Below are positions 1-11,379 of a DNA stretch of 64,000 bases, piece after piece (position 1 is the stretch's first letter; every line of letters begins with the position of its first letter). The DNA is from Pyrenopolyporus hunteri (taxonomy: Eukaryota > Ascomycota > Sordariomycetes > Xylariales > Hypoxylaceae), in contig CADCXC010000038.1 of assembly GCA_902806595.1 (NCBI GenBank), positions 2,232,001 to 2,296,000 on the forward strand, written 5' to 3'. The position numbers and the translations under genes are program-made. Below the pieces are notes generated by a model. It made no database searches. It was not told the DNA's origin and saw only the letters and a list, made by a program, of their open reading frames with translations.

Positions 1-467
1 TAAGAATTCAAATCAGGATAGGCTATCCCTCTGTCTCTATTGCATTAGCTAACGCATTAGCTAACCATTTTTATATTCTGTGCCGCGTTGGCTCTGATAT
101 TTCGGACAGGGAACTTCAGATATTCGCTGTCCATCCACGCGTATATTTTGGTAAGGATGAGGACCAACACGATTTTCACCGGATACATCCCACCCCTTTT
201 TGAATACTAACTCGACGAACTGTTATAGGCCGTTATATCTAGCTCCATACTTGGACTCAACAATCGCCTAATTGGGTGGGTATATGGTGTCGTACCTGGT
301 GCCTATCGGGATGGGTTAATGTTTCGATCACATAAGGGGCACAACTAGTAAATATCAGCATAGGTAACTTACCCATGTAACCGATAATCACGAGAGCTAT
401 CCAGCAAGAATCTCATATACGTCCAAGTACCCAATTCAAGCCGAAATACTCTTCGGTTATATCTATC
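1..467. other. Intergenic sequence at left edge
   Basis: This stretch lies downstream of the AFG2 stop codon and must hold its 3' UTR and terminator. I see no open frame with recognisable protein similarity, no RNA gene and no strong repeat. Confidence 0.5.
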
Positions 468-2914
468 CTATGTCTTGAACCCCTCCTGCCATTGTCTATA
501 ATGATCCAACATGTCTCCCGTAACCAGCTTCGGCGTCCTCCGAACCGCCGTAAGCAAGACCTCCATAGCAGGGACCTCATCATCTTCTTCCGTATCCCAG
601 AACGCCTTGTCGCAGATGCGCGCGATTTCCGCGCCCGAGTACCCATCGGTCTGCCGGGCCAGTTCAGCCAGATCAATACTCCCGTCGTCCGGAAACCCAA
701 GCTCCCTCGCCTTGGCGGCGAAGATGGCCTCGCGGGCCTTAGTGTCGGGGAGCGGGACGTAGATGAGCTCGTCGAAGCGTCCGGGCCGCCGTAGCGCCGA
801 GTCGAGTAGCTCCGGCTTGTTGGTGGCGGCGAGCACGAACACCTCGCCGATGCGCTCGAACCCGTCCATTTCCGTTAGTAGCGTGGTAAGTGCCTGCACG
901 CCCCCTCCGGTACTACTGCTACCGCCGGGACCGGACCGCGATCCCGCGATCGAGTCGAACTCGTCGAAGAATATGATGCTAGGGCTTGCCTCGCGCGCTC
1001 GCTTGAATAGGTTGCGGATCGATCGCTCCGTCTCGCCGACGTACATGTTCAGCAGCTCGCCCCCTTTTACGGCGAAAAAGTTAAAGTCCGATTCTGTAGC
1101 CATGGCCTGCGCCGTCATGGTCTTGGAGCAGCCAGGAGGACCGTAGAGTAGGACGCCCTTGGGCGGTTTGGACATCCTCGCGCGAGGACCCTGAGTTTAG
1201 TAACACCATTAGTCGAATTCATCTTCCCTCGGATGAAGGGATGGAGACGTACCGTGGGACGTCGGAGCACCCTCTGCAGGGCGACCTTGACCTCCTCATA
1301 ACCGCCGATGTCGCTCCAACGCACGGTGGGTGGCTTGAGATTTATATCGTGCATGGCAGTAGGCCGCACTTCATGCAGCCCCTTAGCCACGTCGTCCCAA
1401 ATTAGGGGCTCCGTCTTAGAGGGGCTTCCCACACGTTTCCTCCATGCCTTGGTAGCCCGGTAGAGGACTTTGCGTAAGTCCGCACCGGTGTACGCGTGCG
1501 TACGGTCGCCAAGGTCCGATACGTATTGTTCGAACACCTCAGGGGCGAAAGTTGGCTTGTGATAGCGAATGATCTCCTTACGGCCATGTGCGTCCGGCAC
1601 GGGAAGTGAGATATGCTCCTCAAACCGGCCCGGCCGTTGGAGCGCATGAGGAATGTCATTCAGGAAGTCGAGACAGGTAGCAACCACTAAAACGTGTGGC
1701 CGCCTATTTAATTGGCGTGCTCTGTTTGCTAAAGCGTCGAGCCCCTCGCCAATCACCTCGACCATAACCAGGCGATTGGCCTGTTCCTTGCCTATTAACC
1801 TGGTTATATCGTCGATTAAGAGTATAGTAGGACTGCGCTGTTCGAGGGCGGTCTTAAAAGAGGTTTGTATAGTCGACGGCTTATCATTATAATTTAAGCG
1901 AACCACTCTGCCCCAATTCGTCGCGGCAATGTGGTCCAGGAGCATCGTCTTTCCCGTCCCATGACTTCCGTGAACGACGATTCCGCATGAATAAGTTGGT
2001 AGAGTATATCCTTCAAAGTCGATGTCAAAATCGCCGAAAAAGTCATTAAGTTCGTCTATCTGGCGTTGCATGCCTGGGAGCGGGTCGACTTGAAGCTTTC
2101 CTTTGGTTTCGCCTGCATCGTCACCGGAAAACTCAACCACTGTAGAGCCAGGGGCATATTTAGCGACACTATCGGTTCTACCGTTCACAGACGTAACCAC
2201 GAATGAGCGTCTTGACCCGTTTAGAACGATTTCATCAAATGATATGCCAGGTAAGATATATTCAGCTATTTCTGTTTATGCTGTCAGACTAATGATACAT
2301 AATTGGATCTCCAAAGGAAAAAAAAATTATGTATGAGAAGGGCTAAAGTCAGAAATTAAGAGCAGGTAGAGTATTACATAACCCTACTATATGTCCCAAT
2401 AGGCAGACTCATACATTTCTATCCCACAGCTCAGGGGTGGTTGTGACCGACAATGAGAAATCCGTAGTTCAAAATCAACCCGTGGAAGATATAAGACTAA
2501 TCACTCACCTAATCGGCTTTCGAGATGGTATTGCCATCTTGTTTGTTCCGAGGCAGGTAATGGGGCGGCCTCAGGGGTAATCTCTTTCATGACCACAACT
2601 CCAGCGTCGGGGACAGGCCCGTTCCCGGGTGTGACTTTAGCTAGCTGACCGAGCTCGAGACCAGCCAATTTCTGAAAAGCTCTGCTAACGGAGATGATGT
2701 TGTTGGCAACATTCTTATCCGGAGCGGGCCAGGCGACTGCTTCCCAGCGAGCAGAGCCATCCGTCTCAACGTTGCAGAGATGCGCGGTGGTGAAGCCCCC
2801 TTGGGCGAAGGTGGTGGGATGTATGAAGATCTTGGCTGCGTTTTTATGATTTGGGTTCTTCTGGTTTGCAACGTCCTGCGGCTGCAGCCGGACTTTGAAG
2901 TCGTCTTTTCCCAT
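468..2914 (-). CDS. AFG2: AFG2/Drg1-type AAA ATPase (60S ribosome maturation)
   Basis: Three exons, 2914-2509, 2265-1253 and 1190-468, join in frame to give 713 aa. Residues 1-135 are a Cdc48-like N-domain. D1 carries Walker A GSHGTGKT (about 235-242) and D2 carries GPPGCSKT (about 490-497) followed by FFDEF (Asp549-Glu550). The GPPGCSKT form in D2 is typical of Afg2/Drg1 (SPATA5), a cytoplasmic hexamer that strips the shuttling factor Rlp24 from pre-60S particles. D1 has Ile-Asp-Asp where AAA proteins normally have Asp-Glu, so D1 hydrolysis may be weak. The second intron (1191-1252) has a GTACGT donor and a TACTAAA branch-like site, but splicing there leaves the segment just before D2 roughly eight residues shorter than I recall for yeast Afg2, so that boundary is the least certain. 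The stop codon is TAG at 468-470. Confidence 0.88.
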
Positions 2915-3500
2915 TATCGTCGGATATCAGCCCGTGAATTCAAGTGAATTCTTACTTGCAATCCTGATAGATTCCCTTTAGGGGCGGCCGGGCGGGTCGC
3001 TGTTAATAATGAAATCCTTAGCGAGGTAATAGGCGATAGTATGGGTCATCGTCGGTTATAATACTGCGATTGCTTCTTTTATTTCGCTTTCAAAATTCCA
3101 TTTCAGGAAGAAATCCTGAAGGTATATAGAGATGGATAAGAGATTGTTGTATTGTTCCCAGTCGTCTGGTTCGTCTCTTGTGGGATCCAAAGGCTAAAAT
3201 TTACAGTGCGAAACTGCTTTTTAGCGCCAGTAACCCAATCGAAATTGCCCAACAGGCTTCTATAGAATAGCGCTTGTAGCGCTATAGTACGAGGTAACAC
3301 CGTATAGGTCGCGACTCCCTGTGCTGTGCACTACCCAAGTGGTGCCTGCTAAGCCCTATCAAGTACCTGAACAAGTACCTACATGTACCTAAAGCGATAT
3401 CTGAAAAAAGACAAAAGCCGATCGGCTCCAACTTTCTCTTCCGCGACTTCAAAAATCCTCTCGACCTTGCGATGCGCTGGGTGTCACAACTCGCCGCCTC
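2915..3500. promoter_or_regulatory. Divergent intergenic region AFG2 / mitochondrial-type gene
   Basis: These 586 bp separate two divergent start codons and must contain both promoters. Three TACCT elements cluster at about 3363-3391. I see no other gene here. Confidence 0.45.
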
Positions 3501-4868
3501 ATGCTCCTACGACAGCTCCTCCGGCCATCTACACGATCGGTAGCCGCAGCAGCAGCATGGCGATCAGCACCTACCGCGCAGCTGCTACATAGCAGCACCC
3601 GACTGCTGCAAGAAGAAGATCCATCCTCGACTCCGCCCTCCTCCTCTCCCTCTGCTTCTTCCTCCACTACCCCTCCATCCCAGCACAACGACCAAAATGA
3701 CAACGGCACACCCCAGCCCGCCGACCAGTCCCCGTCTCTCTTCGAGCGGCTATTCCCCGACGAGGCCAGACAGGCCCGCGCGAAACCCGACGGGAAGAGC
3801 TTCTGGTCACCCGGGTTTGAAGCCGAGCCCCCTCCCCTAGAAGTCTCCAGCCTCGAGGACCTGCTGCGGGACGACATCCTCAACGACAAGGCCAAGCTCG
3901 ACGCTGCCAGCACCAGCAGCGGCCCACCGGACGCCGCCGACGCCGAGCCCGTCCGCGCCAACACCATGCTCATCCTCTCCGCGGCCAGCAGGCAGCTGAC
4001 AGAGAGCGACTTCCTGCGTCTCGGGCGGCAGGGCGCGCACGTCGAGGGGTGGGTCGGCGGCGTCTCGCGGGTGATCCAGGCGCGGGACCCGGACACGCTG
4101 CAGCCGCAGGGGCACTACTTCCTGCTGTTCGAGAGCCGGGCGGCGGCGGTGGCGTACCGGGAGGAGTTCGTGCGGCTATGGGAGCTAGGCAAGGCGTACG
4201 TGCCGGGGGCGCACCACAGCCGGGGCGCGTCCGCGGACCGGCGGATGCCCGCGCCCCCGGGGCTGCTGGGCCCGGACGGCCGGGACGTGGCGGCGGACCT
4301 GCGGTCGTTCACGCTGGTGCCGCCGAGCCAGCGGTACTACCTGCAGCTGTCGAGCGCGCACGGGCGCGAGCACGTCGAGAGCCTGCACGTGGGGGGCGGG
4401 GGGTTCGTCGACCGGCTCGCCGCGCGCGCCGGGTCCCGGCACCTGGTGCTCGTCGCGGTGGACGGCGGCCGCATCTCCGTGGAGACGCTGCGCCAGGCCA
4501 TCGAGGAGGACGGCGCGGACCGGAACCTGCCGTGGCGCGTGACGGACCTGGAGAACGGCATCCTGCCCTTCGGCAAGAGCGTCCTCAAGAGGCACGACCA
4601 GGACGCCAGGATGTACGAGGCGAGCTTCGCGAGCCAGGACGGGGGCGGGGGCGAGGAGGGGAAGGATCCGGGCGAGGCGGGCGGGGTGGACGAGAAGAAG
4701 TACAGGCGGTACCCGCGGTTCATCGTGCCGTTCACGGACGAGGCCGAGGCGCACCGCTTTGTGAGGCGCTGGCACAGACGACAGTTCAAGTTGCAGATGA
4801 GCCATACTTTGGGGGGTCAGAGCGAGTGGGAGGAGAGCAGGATACTCAACGCTTCGGTGCTGTGGTGA
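3501..4868 (+). CDS. Conserved-looking mitochondrial-type protein of unknown function
   Basis: A single exon encodes 455 aa. The N-terminus (MLLRQLLRPSTRSVAAAAAW) is rich in Arg, Ser and Ala and lacks acidic residues, as in a matrix-targeting presequence. A Ser/Pro/Glu-rich linker follows to about residue 75. From about 150 to 225 there is a beta-alpha-beta segment (TMLILSAAS ... HYFLLFES) that resembles an RRM/alpha-beta plait, and a similar short unit recurs near 410-435 (RFIVPFTDEAEAHRFVRRW). An RNA-binding role in mitochondria would fit but is inference only. Third-position G+C is very high from about 3900 to 4800, much higher than in neighbouring genes, which opens long shadow frames on both strands. 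The start is the first ATG of the open frame; no intron is needed. Confidence 0.75.
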   Translation: MLLRQLLRPSTRSVAAAAAWRSAPTAQLLHSSTRLLQEEDPSSTPPSSSPSASSSTTPPSQHNDQNDNGTPQPADQSPSLFERLFPDEARQARAKPDGKSFWSPGFEAEPPPLEVSSLEDLLRDDILNDKAKLDAASTSSGPPDAADAEPVRANTMLILSAASRQLTESDFLRLGRQGAHVEGWVGGVSRVIQARDPDTLQPQGHYFLLFESRAAAVAYREEFVRLWELGKAYVPGAHHSRGASADRRMPAPPGLLGPDGRDVAADLRSFTLVPPSQRYYLQLSSAHGREHVESLHVGGGGFVDRLAARAGSRHLVLVAVDGGRISVETLRQAIEEDGADRNLPWRVTDLENGILPFGKSVLKRHDQDARMYEASFASQDGGGGEEGKDPGEAGGVDEKKYRRYPRFIVPFTDEAEAHRFVRRWHRRQFKLQMSHTLGGQSEWEESRILNASVLW

Positions 4869-5621
4869 AAACTACCTGAGATACGTATATACTTCCCTAC
4901 TTGAATTCAGCAAGTCAAAAGTCTACTACTACGGCGCTCTCTCGCCTTGGTATAAATTGTATAGGAGTTTACGAGTGCCAAGTTCGGATCTTTTGAAGCA
5001 ACACGTCTCTTAGGATGTAAACACATGCGTATACCCAGGTCCGGAAGCCCTGGTTTAGTAGCTCACGTAACAGCGAAGTTCTTATCCTCGTCCTATACTC
5101 GACCTCGTGAAAATGTCGTTATTAGGCGGTACCTGACAGGAAACACACATCTAGCAGCAAGGATCAAGAGAACTCTTCGTAACGACAAGGTAATTAAACG
5201 GGGAGAACAACCGATGACGACTGGAAAATGTATTAGACCCATATCAACCAAACTCCGCCAATATAGTCGCCCTCACTTGCCCCCCCGCCAGGCCGCATTC
5301 TTCCTATGTGATTGGTGTTGCGTGTGTGTTGCGGCTCCGGACGTCTATCGTGAAGCGAGCCTTCCTTGCCTTGTTTCTCTTTCTGACCAGCTCAGCCCTA
5401 CCCCCTTTTCCCCAGGTAATAGCATTCCTGAATCCTCTCGGTCCTCGGGGGCTTCCTTCTTCTTTGGTCTCTCCATAAGTCATATGCCTCGGTCTACAGT
5501 AAACTCGCTTGGTAACAAGAAATCCGCACGCCACTCCAGCCTTAGCTCGGCGGCTCCCCCTTGCCTCTCCTCTTCTCTTATTCTCTGCATTACTTCAGAT
5601 GGCAACTCCTCTTGTCCCCCC
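4869..5621. other. Convergent intergenic region
   Basis: This region lies between the stop codons of the 3501-4868 gene and SEC4, so it holds two 3' UTRs. Open frames here, such as 5025-5639 on the plus strand, have no recognisable protein character and overlap the SEC4 3' end. Confidence 0.4.
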
Positions 5622-6669
5622 TTAGCAGCATTTCCCTAGTCCACTGCTCTCTCCCTGCGATACGTTGACGTGGCTTCCCGACCCTCCTGCCTGCTGCGAG
5701 GGGCTAATCTCCGTGAGACGCTTTTTAATATCGGCAGCTAAACTGTAGAAGGCCTTGTCGATGTTGATGTTGCTCTTGGCGGAGACTTCGAGGAAGGGGA
5801 TGCCGAGTTCTTTGGCGAGCGCCTCGCCTTGTTCCGTTGATACGACGCGCTTCTCTTCCCAGTCACACTTGTTGCCGATGAGGATCTTGTTGACGCCTTC
5901 GGTGGCGTGCTGCTCTACGTTTGCGAACCATGTCCTGATGTCTGTGTGTCATAAGTCAGCATTCGGCGGTTCCAAAGTATTTGAATAAAGAAAAGAAACA
6001 TAGGCGGTCTTTGTCTCCCTTGACAATATTCGTAGCCCACTTGAGCCCCCGCTCCCTCCATGTAGACACATTACGACGAAGAAAAATAGCTAGGTTGGAT
6101 GTTCGTGGATGGACGGGGCCGGCTTACTCTCGAAAGATCGCTGATCCGTGACATCGTAGACCAGGAGGATGCCCATCGCGCCGCGATAATAAGCCGTCGT
6201 GATAGTGCGGAACCGCTCCTGGCCAGCAGTGTCCCAGATCTGCAGCTTCACGCGCTTGCCATCGAGCTCGATCGTGCGGATCTTGAAGTCGATGCCGATG
6301 GTGGTGATGAAGGAGGGCGTGAAGGAGTCTTCGCTGAATCGCAGCAGGCAGCACGATTTGCCGACGCCCGAGTCGCCGATCAGGAGCAGTTTGATCTACA
6401 CAACCCAAGAACGTGGTTAGTATATCGTGTATCGTATATCGTATATCGTAGATAAGATAGTCTAAGGGGTTGGCAGCCCGGTGTGGGATGAACGCCGTGG
6501 CTCGGGTGGGCTACGATGAACCGGGTATCTGGTGGCATATCATGCACCTGGCCGTGGTTCCGCGGCTCCAAGGGAGGGAGGGAGGTACGGGGAGAGACGG
6601 GGAGAGACGGGGAGAGAGAGGAAGAGGCTGCGGACTTACTAAGAAGTCATAGTTTCGGTTGCCCGACAT
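5622..6669 (-). CDS. SEC4: Sec4/Rab8-family GTPase of exocytosis
   Basis: Three exons, 6669-6640, 6395-6128 and 5941-5622, give 205 aa, the usual length for Sec4. Visible motifs are the P-loop GDSGVGKS (residues 17-24), the switch I core TTIGID, WDTAGQE, the guanine-specificity motif NKCD and EVSAKS. The protein ends Gly-Lys-Cys-Cys, a double-cysteine geranylgeranylation site. The family delivers post-Golgi secretory vesicles to the exocyst at hyphal tips; in Aspergillus it is called SrgA. The first coding exon holds only ten codons. Intron 1 (6396-6639) contains two short tandem repeats. Introns use GTAAGT and GTAAGC donors and TAG or CAG acceptors. Assignment to Sec4/Rab8 rather than Ypt1 rests on the overall sequence; the Rab family call itself is certain. 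Confidence 0.93.
6396..6639 (-). other. SEC4 intron 1 with two tandem repeats
   Basis: The intron lies between codons 10 and 11. It carries variants of a TATATCG unit at about 6421-6453 and three copies of a 10-bp ACGGGGAGAG unit at about 6587-6618. Confidence 0.7.
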
Positions 6670-7918
6670 TTTGGCAGAGTTTCGCTCGTCGTGGACGGCA
6701 GGGAGTAGGATGTAGGGTGGAAATTCGGATCGATCGTCTTTTTGGTGGTTGAACGGAGGTTATGGCGTAAAACGCGATCAGGGAAGTTTCAGGATATTCT
6801 CCGTGACAAGCGACAAGCAAACGAGACGTGTCGTCAGAGGTCTGGGTCTTGGGTGGTATAGTGGTATAGTAGGTAACAGGTCCCAGGTGCAGGGAGCGGT
6901 AGCGGTCGCGGTAGCAGTAGTAAGTACTGTAAAATGCCAATGCCAATGAGAGTGGCACAATGTACTTTCTTGGCAACAAGTAACGGAATCGCCTAACTCG
7001 GTTTGGACTAGCACGTTTACGTTATACAGGCCCAGGTCCCCTTGTATTGTATGTACATACCAGCGTAGGTACAGATGTGAGTATCGGTGTCCAGGTATGT
7101 ATATGGTTTCGGAAGATGGCAGGTGCTATTAGAAACTTTCAATTCCAATTAAAGCCTTAGGAGTTTGTATTAGGACATTAAGCCTAGAACGAACAGAAAT
7201 GATACCTAGGGAATCTTAGGTAGGTAATCTTAGGTGTCTATGCATTTAACCTGCAGCCTGGAGAAACGGTGTGCATGTCTATAATGTAAAGGCCTTAAAC
7301 GAGTCGATCAACCTAAACGAGGCCCTCTTAACGCTAGCTTACCAGGTACCTCTTATTGTACATACTGGTTCTGTGCTATTTGATCCATGTATACCCAAAT
7401 ATGTCCTGGAAGTACCCAAAGTACTTCAAAGCATACGAAACCAGTTTTAACCTCCAGAATTTAACTCGCTTTAGGAAGCTGTTCCCCCGTGATCGCGTTC
7501 CTGACTTACATCAGGTAGGTGGGTAAGAACTATGAACGGAAGGTGCCCAAGCACCGAGTACCAGGGGACTGGTCCATATTACTATGCACATATGCGGTTA
7601 TCGGATACGTGACAAGGACCTTATCCTCTCGAGGCGGGCATCAAATAAAAAAGGGGGAACCTTGTGGAACTGGTCTTCCAATGTATTTTGTATGTTATAA
7701 GAGATACCTAGGCTCTTTTTTTTCTGCCGAACAGATCATCGACGTCCTAGTAGTCTATTTGATGATCCTAAGCCAATATTATTCCTCAGCACACAAATCT
7801 ACATAGGTAGGGACCTAAGTTGAGTAAGTCATCACAAGACAAAATGCCCGCTGGCTCGTTCTATGCTACTAGGCTACCCGAAGATGCTTCACAAAAACGC
7901 CGCGCCGCGCCGATGCAA
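6670..7918. other. SEC4 upstream region and NCA2 downstream region
   Basis: These 1.25 kb hold the SEC4 promoter and 5' UTR and the NCA2 3' end. AGGTACCT-type elements occur near 7206-7233 and 7341-7354. The 95-codon frame at 7519-7806 does not begin with ATG and resembles nothing I know. Confidence 0.4.
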
Positions 7919-9907
7919 TTATCTTAACCACTTAGCATATGCCCAGCGTATCCTATCCAAGGCCCGCAGCTGAGATTGGATGCCTTTGAGATTAGCAAGG
8001 TCATCCAGGTCTTCCAGGAAGTCCTTCTCAATATCGGCCGGGAGGACGCTGTGCGCAAGTCGTCGGAGAACGTGGACCTCACATACGAGAAGACCGTGGT
8101 CCTTGTAGGACAGGAGATTGTTCGGCGAGGGCGTGGCTTCAGATAAGATACGGTCGATATTGCGTAGGACCCGTACGCATTTGCCCGCTCTCCGGTTCTC
8201 CCGGAACCCTTTCCTCCCTCCGAGAACACCACGAAGGTATTGTATGACTCCCACGGAAACGAGAATACCGGGCGTTAATCCTACGAAGCCAAAGACGAGC
8301 TCCTGGCTCTTCAGAAGAGAGTCAATACCGCTCATGGCAACCTCGATGTCGACCTTCGTCTTCTGCACCTGGATGAGCAGCGTCCGGACCAAGTCGCCTC
8401 GGATAGTGCCCTTCAGGGGGCTGCGCAAGTCTCTCTCGTACGCGCGGAGGATCGGTGTTACGTCACCTTCGTGGACCTTTGCTCTGATTTCGGCAACCTG
8501 AGATTCCGATATCGACGGAGCGCCGGTGGCGACGCTTGGCTTATCGAGAGCAAAATCGACCACCATACGCTCCAAACTTTCCCTGTCCGCCTTAAGACTA
8601 TCTCGGCTCATGATGGCGATTTCGCTGTTCGCATCATGGCGGATGGTACCAACGACCTTTCGAACGGGGTCGATAACCCAGTTAAACCAGAAGTCGCGGA
8701 CAGTCACGCCGAAATCCCGAATCCAATGCTGGATCTCTTGCTGCCTGTTGACGAGTATTCGAAGGATTGTGGTTGAGGAGAGGAGAAGCGCCGTGGTAGG
8801 CAGCCAGTATCTTACAAGCCTCGACGGTCGCCCGTTCTCCGCCACCAACTTTTCTGCTGCTCGCACGTGTTCCGGTAGGTGCGTTTCCAGTAGGTCCTGA
8901 AGTCTTCTCGCCACTACCGCTGGGCGGGTTGTTTCATCCTCTTCGGCCTGGATCGATAACTCAGGATCCTCCTCGACCCCGGCGAAGACCCGATCTTCAA
9001 AATCAGCGACTCCAACATTCAATGTCGTAACGTCTTTGAGCACCATATCCATAAGCGCGACGCTTCGCTCTACGACGCCTTTCCACTCTTGGTTCGCCGA
9101 GAGGATCATGTCACTCTTTCCATCGTCACTCCCATTGCCGTTGAAGACGAGGCCCTCGTCGATCAAGACACCCAGGCCACTTGACGTCATTTCTCTGAGC
9201 CTCTTCAGCTTGGCCTGCTTCTTGCGGGCCTCGGACCGGCAGAGCGCAACGGGAGACATTATCTTCCGCTGTAGATTCGCAAGCGATCTCTGGTGGATGC
9301 TCTCCTTCACGATCCCGTAGAACCGACCCCATCGTTGGGTAAGACCGGCCTGGATCGATTCGGCGTTTGCCCCAGTCACGAAACCTGGCACGGACGCGCC
9401 ACCGCTAGTATACTGCTGGAATCTGCTTTTGCTATCCTCATAGACTTCCTTGGTCCAGGCAAACAGACGTATAGGGGATGTTTGCACCATGTACAGGCTG
9501 CTGTAGGTCGGAGATGACAATACATCGTCCCAATACCAGATATGATCACTCAAGGGGATAATTTGATCAAGTAGCGTATCCAGAATAACACCGTAGGTTT
9601 GTACGGTTGCTTTGCTAACCAGAATCCACTCGAGCTCTGCCTCGTACTGGTTCGGTGCTGTCTCTTCACCATATTCCGATAACAGACTTGACTGGGATAA
9701 GAGAAGTTGGATGTGCCATGCCGGAAGGGTGGGTTGCGATCCTGAAGTCGCTGACAAAGCTTTCACGATCCGCAATAGATCCTTGACACGCGGACTATCC
9801 AAATCTATCGAGGCTTGCGTAGCGTCAAAGCTCGCCAAGTGACTGAACGGGATACGGTCAAGCTGCGCGTCCAGCCGCCGCACTTGACTGGACAATGTCT
9901 CAGCCAC
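7919..9907 (-). CDS. NCA2: Nca2-family mitochondrial protein (ATP synthase regulation)
   Basis: A single exon encodes 662 aa, close to the yeast Nca2 length. The family (ATP synthase regulation protein NCA2) sits in mitochondria, and in yeast it influences expression of the ATP6/ATP8 subunits. Two hydrophobic stretches are visible, at about residues 368-390 (YWLPTTALLLSSTTILRILV) and 534-556 (LVFGFVGLTPGILVSVGVIQ). Between them lies the family-typical segment with the motif RDFWFNWVIDPVRKVVGTIRH. The C-terminal 100 residues are charged and end KWLR. No classic cleavable presequence is visible. The start is the only ATG at the head of the open frame. The gene is divergent from ERG25 across 1.5 kb. 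Confidence 0.9.
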   Translation of the reverse strand: MAETLSSQVRRLDAQLDRIPFSHLASFDATQASIDLDSPRVKDLLRIVKALSATSGSQPTLPAWHIQLLLSQSSLLSEYGEETAPNQYEAELEWILVSKATVQTYGVILDTLLDQIIPLSDHIWYWDDVLSSPTYSSLYMVQTSPIRLFAWTKEVYEDSKSRFQQYTSGGASVPGFVTGANAESIQAGLTQRWGRFYGIVKESIHQRSLANLQRKIMSPVALCRSEARKKQAKLKRLREMTSSGLGVLIDEGLVFNGNGSDDGKSDMILSANQEWKGVVERSVALMDMVLKDVTTLNVGVADFEDRVFAGVEEDPELSIQAEEDETTRPAVVARRLQDLLETHLPEHVRAAEKLVAENGRPSRLVRYWLPTTALLLSSTTILRILVNRQQEIQHWIRDFGVTVRDFWFNWVIDPVRKVVGTIRHDANSEIAIMSRDSLKADRESLERMVVDFALDKPSVATGAPSISESQVAEIRAKVHEGDVTPILRAYERDLRSPLKGTIRGDLVRTLLIQVQKTKVDIEVAMSGIDSLLKSQELVFGFVGLTPGILVSVGVIQYLRGVLGGRKGFRENRRAGKCVRVLRNIDRILSEATPSPNNLLSYKDHGLLVCEVHVLRRLAHSVLPADIEKDFLEDLDDLANLKGIQSQLRALDRIRWAYAKWLR

Positions 9908-11379
9908 GTTATCATTGTCGACGAAGAAAGTTATTGCAGGACTTACTCAGCCACTAGGGACATTTCCCGTTTGATTAGTTAGACCTGCAGTTCTTCTGAA
10001 AAAGGAGGGAGGTTATATGGGTCGATGTTCGGATACGCAGCCGGACATAACTAAATATTCTCTAGGTCATGTCATGACGGGTAGGGAAGCAAACCCCTGT
10101 TAGCTGTCAGTCCAGGGATCGAAATGGAAGCTCTCCACGATGGAGGAGCCGGTGCCTGGGAACAAGGTAAGACGATCGACCAATAGGTAAGCGAATATGA
10201 CTTTTCACGACCCTACCGTAAGGATCCCGGGTAGGTTAAAGATTGTTACAGTGAAACGATGCGAGGTTGCGGTGTGCGGGATGTACACAGAAAATTCCCA
10301 CGGGTCGAACGTTGGTCAGTCGATGGTTTTACCCTCAAAGTAAGCCCTTGGCTGGATGAGGTCATGAGCGAGTTGGAGGGAGGAAAAAATTCACAACTCG
10401 CAAATTCAAGCTCTGGTTCGTCGCTATAGCCGTGGTATTAACTCTTGACCCAATAGGGCAAGGTACTTACTTGATCAGGTACGGGGACCCTCCTCCAGTT
10501 AGAAAGTTGGGTTATTGGGTTAGGGTATGACGCAGGAAGAAGCAAGTGAGGCGATCGGGTAGGGACAGTCCCGGATCAGGTGATGTGATAGGTACCTACT
10601 GTTGGTTCGTTCGTCGCCCGCAGATTACCCGATAAAGTTATCTGATCGCTTATATAAGCGGCAGAGATCAGACAAAGGACGTACTGTACTATGTACAGTA
10701 TATGTACGGTCTACGGACCTACCATATTCAGGTGGCGCAAAGCGAAGAGGTACGTGTACATGTACCCCGTAGCTTAGGAGGTTAGATAGGAAATTAGATA
10801 GGCAGGTATGGTACAATACCTACCTAGGTACCTAGGTACACACAGCATAGACATACACAGCATATTGCCTGCTGCGGCGCTACTGTGTAACAATCTAAAA
10901 TACGAATACGAAAGCCGCCTACCATGCGCGACTTCCGTGAGTTGCGCGTTCCCCCCTGGCGCATCTTCTCCACATGCTGCGGCGCTTTGCTCGAATTGTA
11001 CCTAAACTTGCAGATGAAAAAAGGGACGGGAAGAGCTAGTTCCTGGTGGTCTCATAGTGGCAGCATCCGCATGATTGGTCGTACGTCTACTAATTGTCTG
11101 GTAATTGCCTGGTAATTGCCCAGGGGACCCCCTAAATTTCCAGATTCGATAATCTCTCCTTATCGCCTCCTACCGCCTTTATTTTTTTAAGCTACATCAA
11201 ATATAACACACTTGAACTCTCGATCTTTTCTTTCTCTCCCTTCAACTTCCAGACTCCAGTCTCGGTTCAAGCTCCTCACCCTCCTTATAACCTATCTAGG
11301 TATCTCGGGCCCATTTCTTAGCTTGAACGAAGGGATAATTCGGCAACGTTGATACGAACGTTCGTTCACCACCACCACA
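9908..11379. promoter_or_regulatory. Divergent promoter region NCA2 / ERG25
   Basis: The 1.47 kb between divergent starts contains a TAGGTACCTA-type tract at 10816-10840 and related single motifs near 10589. The last 200 bp before ERG25 are pyrimidine-rich, as is common upstream of fungal starts. I saw no further gene. Confidence 0.45.
10816..10840. repeat. TAGGTACCTA-type palindromic tract
   Basis: Overlapping copies of the self-complementary TACCTAGGTA/TAGGTACCTA motif lie between NCA2 and ERG25. Confidence 0.8.

Noticed and set aside
4185..4805. Minus-strand frame of 206 codons opposite the same gene
   Set aside because: Same composition effect; no recognisable domain.
4049..4879. 276-codon frame overlapping the mitochondrial-type gene in another frame
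   Set aside because: It is a by-product of very high G+C and is composed almost only of Gly, Arg, Ala and Pro. The main frame has a proper start and presequence.
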